Assembly (NCBI RefSeq): GCF_958298935.1
Contig: NC_084934.1
Coordinates: forward strand, 3,102,501 to 3,166,500
DNA from: Phragmites australis
Taxonomy: Eukaryota; Streptophyta; Magnoliopsida; Poales; Poaceae
Direction: 5' to 3'
DNA: 64,000 nucleotides
Shown: positions 24,847-36,077 of the stretch, piece by piece
Position numbering within the stretch: position 1 is the stretch's first letter
How the letters are laid out: each line of letters opens with the position of its first letter
Position numbers and translations under genes: made by a program
The notes under the pieces: generated by a model
The model's input: the letters and a program-made list of their open reading frames with translations, nothing else
Database searches by the model: none
What the model was told of the DNA's origin: nothing

Positions 24847-26072
24847 CACTACTACAAAAAGCCTAACAGTGTCGGTTAAAAAATGGCATCACTGTCGGTT
24901 TTTCAATCGACACTCTTCACTCGGCACTGATAGTTGGGTACTATCAGTACTGGGTGGGCAACCGACACTATTAGTATTTCTAGACAATAAAAAAGAGGAA
25001 ATTAGCGGTGATGGGAGTGGCATCCAAACCGAGTTGGAATCGAATGCCGCTTCCGCCACTGCTCCCCTGCCGCCACTGCCACCGCCACCGTCGGGCTCCC
25101 CTCCACATACACAAGCACGACATTGCTGCCCAAAAATCAAAACAAAACCCAAAAATAAAAAAATGGATCTACGTCGTAGCCACGTGTGTCGAGGTCCTTC
25201 ATGAGCCATGACCCCACCCACCCCGTCCTCGTACCACCACCCGTGCCTTCGTCCTTGGCGATGATGACGAGGGTCGCCAAAGCCCCCGCGGATCCACCGA
25301 CGATGCTAGGCCCGGCAGCGGAGCACTTAGAGGGGTCAACCGGGCCGAGTGGGGTTGGGGTGTCATTGTTGGAATCCGGGGAGGCGGCTTCTGCAAGGGA
25401 GGGCGTGGCCGGATCTGATTCATGGTCGTTGTCGCCAAACGCGGCAGAGGCAGTGGTGAGGGCCTTGAAGGTGGCGTCAAAGGCAGCCTTTGCGGTGACA
25501 GCGGTCTCGTCCTCGGACTTCAGCTTGGCCTCCTTGGCCTGCCGCACCCAAATGGTTTTGGGTGCTGCCATGAGAGCATGGCTGCTGCTGCTACTCTCTC
25601 CGAGCCTACCCAGAAGCTCCTCCTAGGCTCTGTGGCTTCTACAACTAAGAGAGAGTGGAGAGAGAGGAGAGTGTATGGAGCTGGTGAAGAGATAAGGCGG
25701 AGAGAGAGGGGAATGTGTGGAGTCGAGGAGTCGGTGAAAAATACTGCGTGCGACCTGAGCCAGACACGAGTGTGTGGGGCCTAAATCCGATCAATGTAAA
25801 ATTTCGAGTCATGGTTTCACTTCTGGTTCATCCTACAACCAGCACTGACAGGTCAGTATTAGTGCTGGTTCATGTTATAAACCGGCACTGATGTATTAGT
25901 GCAAGTTTGTAACACGAACCAACACTGATACCGACTATCGGTGCCTATTTTTAGCGGCTCTACCATGATTTTGGTGTGGGAGGTTAAGAACTGAAAATAA
26001 TACGTTTTCACTATCGGTTTTTTAACAACCGACAGTGATGAACTGCTACTTATGACTAGTTTTGTAGTAATG
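24847..26072 (+). mobile_element. Non-autonomous CACTA element with GTA target duplication
   Basis: Left end cactactacaaaaag (24847) and right end ctagttttgtagtaatg (to 26072) are CACTA inverted repeats; the last bases are mutated from tagtg to taatg. A 3-bp duplication gta flanks it (24844-24846 and 26073-26075), the size expected for En/Spm elements. Subterminal accggcactgat-type repeats occur on both sides (24870-24970; 25830-26040). The 0.8-kb interior is markedly GC-rich and holds a minus-strand frame starting at 25571. No transposase is encoded. Confidence 0.88.
25137..25571 (-). CDS. Unrecognised ORF in the CACTA element; possible captured gene fragment
   Basis: A 144-codon frame from an ATG in a favourable plant context (tcATGGCAGC). 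The N-terminus MAAPKTIWVRQAKEAKLKSE is followed by a Lys/Ala-rich helix-prone part (to about residue 45), a Ser/Pro/Asp-rich part (to about 80) and a Gly-rich stretch. The last 25 codons run into AT-rich element sequence and look non-coding. No family is recognised. Its GC content contrasts sharply with the element's ends, which fits a Pack-type CACTA element carrying a piece of a host gene. It could also be fortuitous, since the same GC-rich segment is open on the plus strand. Confidence 0.3.
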   Translation of the reverse strand: MAAPKTIWVRQAKEAKLKSEDETAVTAKAAFDATFKALTTASAAFGDNDHESDPATPSLAEAASPDSNNDTPTPLGPVDPSKCSAAGPSIVGGSAGALATLVIIAKDEGTGGGTRTGWVGSWLMKDLDTRGYDVDPFFYFWVLF

Positions 26073-26160
26073 GTACTCAGTGTTTCTAACAAAAATTAAA
26101 AATTTTGGCAGCATTTACTAGGTCCCATATTTATCACCAAAATAACACATGTACATAGAG

Positions 26161-26162
<2 letters not shown>

Positions 26163-26196
<34 letters not shown>
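26163..26196 (+). repeat. (TA)n microsatellite
   Basis: About 17 TA units in AT-rich DNA right of the CACTA insertion. Confidence 0.95.
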
Positions 26197-26419
26197 TGGA
26201 CTCCTCATGTCAATTAAACACACACAAGTGGCATCTGTGTCCAACGCACATGGGTAACGAATGTGCAGTTGCCCACATATTGACCACTGTTGGACCCCTT
26301 GTATTAATTAAACATACACGAGCGGCCTCCATATGTTCTATGCCACACGTATAATGCATGGGGAAGCAAAGTGCAATGATGAAGGCTAGCAAAAAATAGA
26401 CATTGGCTAGTCTAATGCA

Positions 26420-26757
26420 TGAACGCCTAGGGTGAGGACGCGAAGCTCTGATGGGGAGCCTGCCTCTGGATCGGTGGCCTCTGGGTGAGGCCTCCGGTGG
26501 GTGCACAGAAGGGGTTTCCGGCAAGCGAAGTTTGGCCTCCAACGGAGAGTCAGCCAGTGGGTAGCCTGGCCTCCAGCGTGGAGGCTCGGAGAACTACCTG
26601 GCTTCCGGTGACTACGCACAGCCTCTAGTGAGGTGGGCTAGAGATCTGACTTCAGCACAGAGGTGGCTGGAGCCAGAGGAAGCCTCCGGCATGACAGGAG
26701 CTTGGTGGAGGTCTCCAGCGTGGTAGCAAGCCAGACGAGGCCTGGCCACAGCCAGAT
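26420..26757 (+). repeat. GC-rich degenerate repeat, left flank of the minisatellite
   Basis: Irregular recurrence of gcctcc-gcg, gtggaggct and agcctcc words suggests decayed copies of the unit that becomes regular from 26758. No gene is supported; all open frames here are overlapping shadows of one repetitive composition. Confidence 0.4.
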
Positions 26758-27100
26758 GCTTCAGAGCCAGTGTAGGTGACGCTGGAGTGAAGCGGTCAGG
26801 GGCTTCAGAGGCCGGTGCAGGCAACACCGGGGTGGCATGGAGGCTTTAGAGCCAGTGTAGGAAACGGTGGAGTGGAGCGGCTGGAGGCTTCAGAGGTTGG
26901 TGCGGGTGATGCCAGAGTGGCACAGAGGCTTTGGAGCTGGTGTAGGTGGCGCTAGAGTGGAGCGGTCGGAGGCTTTGGTGGCTAGTGCGTGCAACACCAC
27001 AGTGGCATGGAGGCTTTGGAGCTGGTGTAGGCGATGCCGGAGTGGCACAGCTGAAGGCATCGGAGCTGATGTAGGCAGCGTCGGAGTGAAGCGGCTGGGG
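26758..27100 (+). repeat. Minisatellite with alternating 44-bp and 41-bp units
   Basis: Eight units, each starting GCTT or GCAT: lengths 44, 41, 44, 41, 44, 41, 44, 44, filling 26758-27100 exactly. Units 1, 3 and 5 resemble each other (ending gag-ggagcggtc-gag); units 2, 4 and 6 form a second type (ending gtggca-ggag). This gives an 85-bp dimeric higher-order repeat. Neither unit length nor their sum is a multiple of three, so it is not a protein repeat. An open frame across 26867-27376 is probably fortuitous. Confidence 0.8.
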
Positions 27101-29326
27101 GCTCTGGTGCAGTCGTGGCTAGAGACTCCTAAATCCGGAGTAGGCACAGCTTGGAGGCTCCACTATAGTCATAGCCAGAGACTTCAGAGATTGGAGTTGG
27201 CCATGACCGCACCGGAGCCTCCAAGCTGCACCTACTCCGATGGCTTGGGGGCTCTAGTGACTCTAGTGGCTCCAGTAGCGAGGTGGATAGACTCTGGCTG
27301 TAGAGCACAGTGGGTTTCGGAAGCTAGATGGAGCTTCAACCGTGAGGTGTTCCTCTCGTGTGTATTCATTTTGTGAGCTTCTGTGGTGTGGGCAGTGGTA
27401 GCTTTCTTCTCAGTGTGCAAGTGCTCATGTTTGTGTTCGCGTTGAGTTTGAGTATTAGCTTCTCTTTAGTGCTTGTGTGTGCTCCCTATTTGGTGCCTGA
27501 CCCAATAGTGAGTGCGGAGGGCTTTGGTTTGAGCGCGGAGGGCTTTAGCAGTGAGTGCGGGGGTGGTCTAGCAAGCGAAAGGGCTCCAGCAATGCTCTGG
27601 AGTATGGAGAGGTATGGAGGAGCTGGTGGTCCACAAGGATAGAGCTCGTTGATGCCGAAGTATGGCAAGGCTTCGAAGTATGGGGGAGGCTCCAGTACGG
27701 CTATGTTCCGAGCTAGGCTCTAGCGTCGTGGCTCAGGCAGGATCCCATTCAGCGGATTCGCACCTGGAGTTGCGGAGAAGTGGAGGCCATGGAGGCATCA
27801 CTGAGCATGGAGGTATCTCGGAGTGCCCGTCCTTTGGCGTGGTCTGTGGATATGGCGTGCAGCACTCGGCCTTCAGAGCGGCCCAACGAACATGATGTTG
27901 ACATGACTCGAGGACCTGTCAAAGCTAAGCACACGCTCAAGGTTGCCCTCGACCAGCTGCATGCATTTGTTGGAATATGAGTATGGTAGTACAACAACCC
28001 ATAGGAGCTAGTGGCCACAATAAAGGTGCATTAAATGTTATGACACGTTGACACAAGATAAGCTTGCTAGTGGCAAGAAAAAGTGGGTATCACAAAAGTT
28101 AAGAACTATCCTCCCATACCATCCACATGTATGCTACTATATCCTCTGTGTATGGTAAATAAAATATACTTTTATTTCTTACACCGTGAGAGTAAACATC
28201 CTTGGGTCATGATTTGAACGCAAAAGCTTTTGCCAAGTGTTGCGGTGCCATGCTCTATTGTGGACAGTGTGTGCGTCAGGTGGGATAGTCTATTTTTTAC
28301 TGGCTACCTGCTCTATCTCTGCCACTACATGCACGGTGGAACATTTATGGCCTTATCTCATGGTATTTAAATGGGTCTACTCCATTTTTCACCATTATCT
28401 TTCTAGCTTGGGCGTAAATCCCTGGTGTTAATAAACGAAGCTAACATCAACTAGATGCAGTGGACTCTTGCCCAGAGAATAGAACGTAACAATGAAAATA
28501 CTAGTAGGAGTACTAGCTACTCCACTTGCAAGTCCAACTTATCACCAGCTAACACTAGTAATAAATAGGGTATATCTAACTACTGCACAATAAATAGGTG
28601 AATGCACCTACCTTGTGCGTGGAGGTTTGCATGGGTTTTACCTTTGCTTTTGCTTTCACATGGGTTAACCTTCACTCGAGATTAGAGGGGCATGGGGAGC
28701 CACACTTGTACGTGCTTTGCCTCTAGATAGAATCGGGAGTGGCTCACAACATGCCACAACTGTCGTTCACGCTCGCTCGGGTCAATGCATTGTGGGCTCT
28801 TCACTCGCAAGATGCCACTAGGGCCATGCTCACAGAGTGGCACTCGCAGCTGCATCCCCTTTACCTCGGACGTGTTTGGAGGGGCCCGAGAGGCCCTCGC
28901 TTTCTCTCCCGAGGGTGGTTAAGGGCATACTCCAGCTCACAGTTTCAGGTGTAGCCAAGTACGGGCTGTCATGCACGTAAGCACGTAGTTTTGGCCACAG
29001 CTCGCTCACACTGAGGGTGTGGTCCCTGCACGTGCATCAAACCATGCCTGCTCACGTGGCGACAACACATCCGGGCCGGAGGTAGCCTGTACGCCGGTGT
29101 CTTGCTCGCGGCGCTTGGTGGTTTCTCTCATTTTCTCCTTCTGGCAAGGCTCTTTATTCGCATCCCCACAGACAACATGCTGTTGGAGCACGAGGACGTG
29201 ACCCGAACAGATACGGTGAGAGCCCCAATCATAAGAGGAGGCTCAAGCTTGGAGACAGAGCCTGTGAGTGGAAAGGAGAGAAGGAGAGAAATATCATTTG
29301 TGTAATGGGAAAAAACCACTAGGGGT
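27101..29326. other. Repeat-derived DNA without a gene
   Basis: The first 0.9 kb continues the GC-rich ggctttggagc/gtgcggagggcttt-like composition (for example gcggagggcttt at 27515 and again at 27537). From about 27950 the sequence is ordinary non-coding DNA. No frame has recognisable domains. A purine-rich stretch (29250-29326) precedes the gypsy LTR. Confidence 0.45.
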
Positions 29327-32300
29327 TGTACCATCCCAAATTCTTAAAACCAAGAAAATTTAAAACTTTTTCAAAGAAAACAAAAGAGTTTTCAGAAACT
29401 AAATGAAATTCCTAAGTGTGTATGTGTGCCTTTGTACATGTACACATATATGTGAGTATGTGTGTTATATGTATAAATACATATATACATTGAGGGCTTT
29501 TTTGTCTTACAAAAGAATATCTATATATATGTGTGTGTATAGGTATATATTTATTTGATTTCTTGATTGATTGATTGATTGATTTTGTGAGCTAATATAT
29601 TATATATATATATAGTATATATGTTGTATGAGTTTATACATACATATATATACAAGAGTATATAGAATAGAAAAAGAAAAAAACAAATAAAAGAAAAACC
29701 CTCTCTGTCATTGGGTCGAATACCCTTGGCTTGCTAACCCTCCCACGCCTCTCCCCTCACTCACGCATGTGGGCCGAATGTGCCGCGCCAGTCGAGCCCA
29801 CTCGCTCAACCCTCTCTCTGTCCTCCTAGCCCCACATGTCATCTCTATTCCTTGGCTGCTTTGCTCCATTTCTGACCTGGCAACAGCAGCGGTGATGCGT
29901 CGCACTGAAACCGACCAAGCTACACCCAAAGACTCCTGGAGACCAACGAGTCTAACACCACGTGGACTCCGCTGAAGCAAGCATGCCTTATCTCCGCCAA
30001 GGCGCGACATGATTGAGGGATGCAGGTCGAAGATGAAATTGCATGCTGCTTCAAAATCGAGAAAATCCAACAAGATAGAGAAGGGGATTCCTACAGAAGC
30101 TTCACTAGATGGACCCTGTGGGACGCACGAGACCTTTTCTGCTTATCTCTAACCGAAAGCATTCAAACGGAAGGAGATCGACTAAGTTTTGGATCCGTTG
30201 CCACTTCCTCATCATACCAAGACTGGACTCTTCGAAGCCTAGAGTTATATATATGTGCCTAACGAGCCTCCTCCCCACCCACCCAAGTTTTCCCCTAGCT
30301 CTCACCGAGAGATCCCCAACTGAGAGGCCCCTGCGCATCGTCGAAACCCGCAACCCACTTCACGCTGCTGCTAGCCCTATTTGCTCTTCGCTGACGACCA
30401 CGTGTAGCTCATATGGGTTCATCGCGACCCTCTGATCTTTTCCGCTGCTCGTCGGAGAACTTTGCGCAGTGCGACGTGATTCCAGTGATAATCTGGCTAT
30501 CTGCTGCCATTGGGAAGCCGCCACCATCACCTATGTTCACCGGAGATCGATCAAGGTAACCCCAGCCATCCGATCTTGTTCCAACGGTCTAGATTAAAAG
30601 TATCTTGTACCACTTTGTTGGCCAATCAGAGACTGCCATGTGTCCATCATAATCCGAGTCAGCCTTTTGCCATGTCACTTCACCGGGTCAGCATGCCACA
30701 TCAGTCGTTTTGCTGATGTGCCGTGCCATGTCAACCAAATAGCCTAATCAGCATGCCCAAAATAATAATAAATAGGAAATTAATTTATAATAATGTTTAA
30801 TAATTTTTTTAGGTTTATTAATTCTATTATGGTTTTAAATTCAAATAAATGTTTGTTAATTATGTTTAATGTTTTTCCTATGGTTTAAATAATGTTTTGT
30901 AGAATAAAAATAATTCTATAAATAGGATAAACTCTGAAATAGTTTTAGTAATAATTAATAATGTTTTTATAATGTTTTAATTGTGCTTAATTTTTTTATA
31001 AAGTTTAATGATTAAAGTAAATGCTAATAAATTTTAGAAAAATTCTAGAAAATCACAAAAAAACATAGATGACTTTGGAAAAGTAATAGAAAATTCCTAG
31101 AAACATAATTTCACCTATAGTTAATCTTTTTAGTTCTGTTTTGATCTTTAGAAAATCATAACATGTTAACTGTAGCTCCATTTTGACCCATTCTTTCGCC
31201 AGATTATCCGCAAAAGCATGATCTTTTATGTGATGATGTTTATTGTGTGATATTTTGGTCTTTTTGGATCTTGGTGTTTATGTGTTACCTTTTTGGTTAT
31301 CGTTCGCGAGTAGACGCCAATGTCTGGAGGAGCTAGAAGGATTTTAAGACCAAGATTTCGCTGAAAATCCAACTGAGTCAGGTGAAGGCAAGTTGTATTC
31401 TTGATCATTTTCATCCCAGTTTACAAATGTTTCATTTTACAAACATGGATGCTAATAATATGTTGAGAATCCCAAGTGTTAGGCTTTACCCAAGTTTTCC
31501 CTTATCATCCTTATCATCTTAGTATGGTTTTGGGTTATGGAAGGGTAGATGACTCTTAGCCTTGCTTTGGGATGGTAATTATGATAATTGTTTCATGAAA
31601 ATGATAATGGTCCTTTGCAACTATGATAAAATATGATTGAATAATTTTTGTAGCAACATGGTATAGGGATTTGAGCAGGCGGTATGATGACATGTATGGT
31701 TGGGAAAGCGGTAGTCTTGCTCAAATCTAAGGACCGGTTCGTGCGTTGACCTTTCTGTGTTTACAGTACAACCACAAGCCTCATATGGGACGGGCCTAGC
31801 TAAGCAATTTGCTTACTCATAGCATAGTGCAGACCAGACATTAGAGCGGTGAATCGACGATGTCTTGGGATCCAAAAGGCGCAAGAAGGGGCTTTCATTG
31901 TTGAGGTGGAACCACGTGGCAGTGAAACTTTAGCAGGTAGAAATGTGTTGAGAGGGGCATTGTAAAAGTTTAGAAGTGGTTTCCTGGCCACACACCTCGT
32001 AAGTGTGTAAGCGTCTAGCTAATGTGGGCATAATGGAGATCATGATTTGTGCGTAAAGTACAACCTTTGCAGAGTTAAAACTGAATATTCAACCGTGCTC
32101 ACTGTCATGAGCGGCATACAAAACCTACCATGATTATAACTTGATGGTTTAGTTAGTGTGATCAACTATGGTGGTGGGAACCATTGTTGAGGTGTGGGTT
32201 AGAAATGATGGTGGGAATCGTGGTTGAGGTAGTTTGTCTGTAGTTCAACTTTGGCGGTGGAAGTCATGGTTGAGGTGTTTGTTGTTCAACCTTGGTGGTT

Positions 32301-32770
32301 AGAACATTGGTTGAGGTGGTCAGTTGGTTATGTCAAGATGGATAAAGTCTTGGGACGGTTTGTTATTCACTTAATTATTATCACTTTTTGAATTATTTTA
32401 CTTAAATGTTGTTTTATGAAAAAGTGCCATTTAGCCATATTCTTGTTAAAGCCTTCATATGCATACTGTTTCCTTCACAACTTGCTGAGTACGATATGTA
32501 CTCACACTTTCTATAACCAAACACTTAGTTAGGAAAGAATTGGAAGACTTCGTGGAGGATGTATTCTAGGGAGGTGTTCTGCGTCGATTTTTCTCATGTG
32601 GAGTTATCAGTAAAGATGAAGACTATGCTTACGATCCACTGTGGTGTTTTGGTTCTTTGACCTTTGGAGGTGTTTTGTAAGATGATTTGTCGATTGAGGT
32701 ATGGATTTTGTAATGATTATCAACAATGAAGTCACTATGTATTGAGATTGATTCCTAGGTTCAGCACATA
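29327..32770 (+). repeat. Long gypsy LTR (Tekay-like), probably truncated
   Basis: Starts with ttgtaccatcccaaattct, like the tgt(g)acatcccaaatt start of long chromovirus LTRs. It contains TA-rich microsatellites (29500-29680), a TATA-like stretch near 30246, very AT-rich DNA at 30740-31070, and the gaaggcaag...cttgctgagtac landmarks (31386-32490) shared with 15940-16890. The usual gtgtgaca end was not found; the sequence gives way near 32770 to another repeat fragment. No coding sequence. Family assignment rests on pattern only. Confidence 0.45.
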
Positions 32771-33032
32771 GATGAGATTAGTCAGTTTCCTTAGACTGGT
32801 CCCGATAGGGGTCCTCCTGTTCTGCCCTTGGAGGGCATATTTATAGAGAGAAGGGGGAGGAGAAATTATCAGCCTTCCCTTAAGATATTATATTATAATC
32901 ATATGCCTAGAGGGGTACTTTTGGCATTTTACCCCTTTACATACCATATGGTGGCTAAGATACTATGACAACTATAGTAATACAACAATGCACCATCTAA
33001 GTACCTGTAGGCTAGGGCGTTCCCCCAACATC
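32771..33032 (+). repeat. Short LTR-like fragment
   Basis: Contains a TATA-like gggcatatttatagagag at about 32830 and ends gttcccccaaca at 33030, like the ccccaaca end of another LTR class. It sits between two gypsy LTRs and is probably a truncated third one. Confidence 0.3.
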
Positions 33033-34484
33033 TGTGCTGGGAATCTGGTAGGACCTATCTTGTTGCATTTATCCCTATCTTGTTATTAATGATCTCAATC
33101 CTTGTAGCCTGGGTATAACCATGTTAATATCTAACTTAAAACTATCTAAAATGCTTAGCAATTATAGGTCCTTGGTAGAAATCGAGCAGTGGTTCGGTTC
33201 GGCCATCGTTTGCGAGCTTAGGGCTTATTTATTGTTTCACAAAGATAATGATGATGCTAATTTGTATGAGTTATGAGGATGAGATGAGATGTGATCGGTG
33301 CTAGGGGTAGGTTGGGAGAGGAACCCGAATGCCATAGATCGCTTGCATCAATTAAGCATCGTCTGTTGTTGCAGATGGCTTTAGCACTTTTTTTGTACTT
33401 ACCATGTATCCGGCTATGGGATGGATGAGCTGAATACCTTTGTAGCTATGACAATTTGGCATGCGAGTCTATGGTGTTTTGGGCATAATAGGCTTGTAAA
33501 GGTATCTAGTTTTCTCGAGGAGTTCTTCTAGATGACCTATGCACCTATAGGCACATGCTCAAGTGGTTGGGGATTAATGGGAAATGTTGTCGTGAGTACC
33601 CCCTTGTATGGACTTTAGCGGTCACACAAGCTGAATGGTCCTTATGTCATCTAGGTAAATATGTACCCCCTGCAGGGTATAAGATCAAGTCGAATTGCTA
33701 TGCTCTCGGTCATGAGCATGCTTATGTCTATTTGCATCAATCGTAGAGTTATGTTGTGGGAGGTGGTTGTGATGGTTGATGTTGGTTATGTGATGGTTCT
33801 TTGTACAGATATGTTTATGATGTTGATCTCTGGATAGGAAGGTACAATTAGTTAAGCTGTAGGTGCTCACATACTTGTGTTAAAACTGCTTTGCATATGA
33901 ATTCCCTTAACCTCATGGCTGATTCCTTGCTAACTCATACAAATGCATTATCCCTGGAGTCGAGTTATTATATTTACTCATTATGGATTAAGTTTTGTGA
34001 GTACCATCGCACTCACATTTCTTTATTGTGCTAGTGATGAAGAGTTAGTGTTCGGCTACTTCACACCTACAGACGTTGGCGATTGGCGAGAGTAGTGCTA
34101 TTTACTCGTGAGATGTCGTTTTGGGGTGGGGCTTATGGGAATAAGGCACTACCTATCTTTTGTCGTTCATGTATTTATTTTTCCGTTATGTAGTGACTCT
34201 AACCAACTAGGAGTTGAAACTGTCCTTTGTCCTCCTAGTGTTTATGCTATGTAAATTATTATGAAATTGTAATAACTTAAAGACTTGTAATATAATTTCA
34301 TTACTCGCTCTTTATTTTGACTTGATATGATGAAGCATGTTGTAAAGGCTCGTGTTCCGATCTTGGGTCTAAAACACTTGCTAGGACTACCAGGATTGGA
34401 TCCTGGTTTATCATCGTGGGCTTGATTGTGTAAATGATCGCCTTAATGATTAATTAGAAAGCAATTTGCATTGTTCCTTACAGG
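33033..34484 (+). repeat. 5' LTR of the short-interior element
   Basis: Starts TGTGCTGGGAATC and ends ttccttaca, three bases before the primer-binding site. It aligns over its whole length with 35145-37433 once the solo LTR is removed. Confidence 0.75.
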
Positions 34485-34496
34485 GTGGTGTCAGAG

Positions 34497-35144
34497 CTTG
34501 ATTTAATGAAGTAGCCTAAACTACTAAGGATGTGTGTTAATAAAACGTGCTAACCCCACTAAAGCAACCCAAAAGATTATCTTTGGATCCGAAGTGTTTG
34601 CTCTATTTTATTGCTCACCTTGTCTTAGAGCTATCCTTATCTTGTTGCTTAATGTTAATCGGTTAAAACTTGCTCTCTAACTTGTCTCATTCTTCATGGG
34701 TTAAGGATGGCCGCTTTTGCTATGGTGATGGCTAGAGAAGGGTTGTCCAGAAGTTATACCGGATGTTTCGACTTCAATCTAGAACTTCCTGATTCTAGTC
34801 AGAAGTTCCAATGTTTCCATGTATCGGAGTTTTCGTTGTTCTATCGCACATATTTGTACACTTAGCTTGTTGCACTGCATCCCCATGCTATATAAATCTT
34901 GTAGCACACCTCATTTGCACCTCTTTCATACTCATCACATTGCATGCACTCTTCCTTAGAGAACAAAGGACCAGAGCGTCACATAGATGTAATCGAGGGT
35001 GATCCAGAGTTCGTTGTTGTTAATTATGAAGCAGAGCACCAAGGCAAGCATCTAAGCATATTTCACCTCATAAATTAGATCATGTAGTGTCGAGATTGAT
35101 AACTTTTCGCTTTTATGTATATCGTGCATGTTTAGCAATGTACG
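34497..35144 (+). other. Interior of the short-interior LTR element
   Basis: About 650 bp. Contains a 63-codon frame (34811-34999) with no recognisable domain. No capsid, protease or polymerase sequence is seen. Confidence 0.5.
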
Positions 35145-35233
35145 TGTCAGGAATCGAGTAGCACTTATATTGTTTCATTTATCCCTATTTGTTATTGATG
35201 ATCTCAATCCATGTAGCCTGGGTATAACCATAT

Positions 35234-36077
35234 TGTTGGGGGGAAAATAAACTAGCCTGAGGATAACGGTCAAAGATCACCATCCAGGTCCCTCCGGAGC
35301 CTTGATCTCCGAACCCTTTGTTAAAAGCTCTATCTCTGATATCATCAGATCCTTTCACGATACCCCTTTGCACCTACGAAGCCCTCCCTTGGCTCTGCCG
35401 GTTCGACCTCCCGAAGCCTTCCAAAACACGGCCTCCCGAAACCTCGGTCCTCCGAAGCTTTGGCCTCCCGAAGCTCCAGCCCTCCGGGGTCCCGCTTCCT
35501 AAAGCCTTCACCTCCCTGTTCTATGACTCACGAGGCCCCCACCTCAGGATTATCGGGCCCCCTTCCCGAAGGCAGTAGGGTGAGTCAGCAGGCCCTGAGA
35601 AGATCTGCCGAGAGGAGAGCGCCGGTCATGCTTTGCCTACAAGGAAGTGACCAACATTAAAATCCTAGGCTGAATAGACACCTCGGCGTGATGAGGGCTA
35701 TCCTAACACATCTGACAGTGTGGCGCCAGGCCATAATTACCACGGTGGATATTTATCTCCCGACAAGATAGAAGGTAGTTATCCGGGATAAGGCTCAGTA
35801 ATTTGGCCGGATCCCGGATATTTGTACATTATGATAACTTATACGCCAAGCTACGCTGGCCCTATAAATAGGAGGCCGTGGTCCTCTGGGTAGGGGACGG
35901 ACACAGAACACGCATCACAACGAACGCTATGATACTCCTCCCAGAGTGACACATTTTTCTATCATCAATATATTTGTGGTGTTCCTTCCTCTCAAACTTC
36001 GTCTCCAAGCTCGAGTCTCCTCCTTAGAAGAAACTCTCACCATACTTGCTGGGGCAAGACGAACTCTTGCTCCAACA
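35234..36077 (+). mobile_element. Solo LTR with perfect CATAT target duplication
   Basis: 844 bp beginning TGTTGGGGGGAAAA and ending CTCCAACA, flanked by catat on both sides (35229-35233 and 36078-36082). The interrupted LTR reads continuously across the site when compared with its partner at about 33119. A promoter-like TATAAATA lies at 35863-35870. The left third is rich in cctcccgaagc-type short repeats (35390-35520). A solo LTR implies that recombination removed the rest of a gypsy-type element. Confidence 0.9.
35863..35870 (+). promoter_or_regulatory. TATA box of the solo LTR
   Basis: TATAAATA preceded by GC-rich sequence and followed by about 200 bp to the LTR end; a typical position for an LTR promoter. 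Confidence 0.5.

Noticed and set aside
26867..27376. A 169-codon plus-strand frame that could be read as a gene
   Set aside because: It lies mostly in the 44/41-bp minisatellite and its right flank, changes phase with every unit, and has no recognisable domain.
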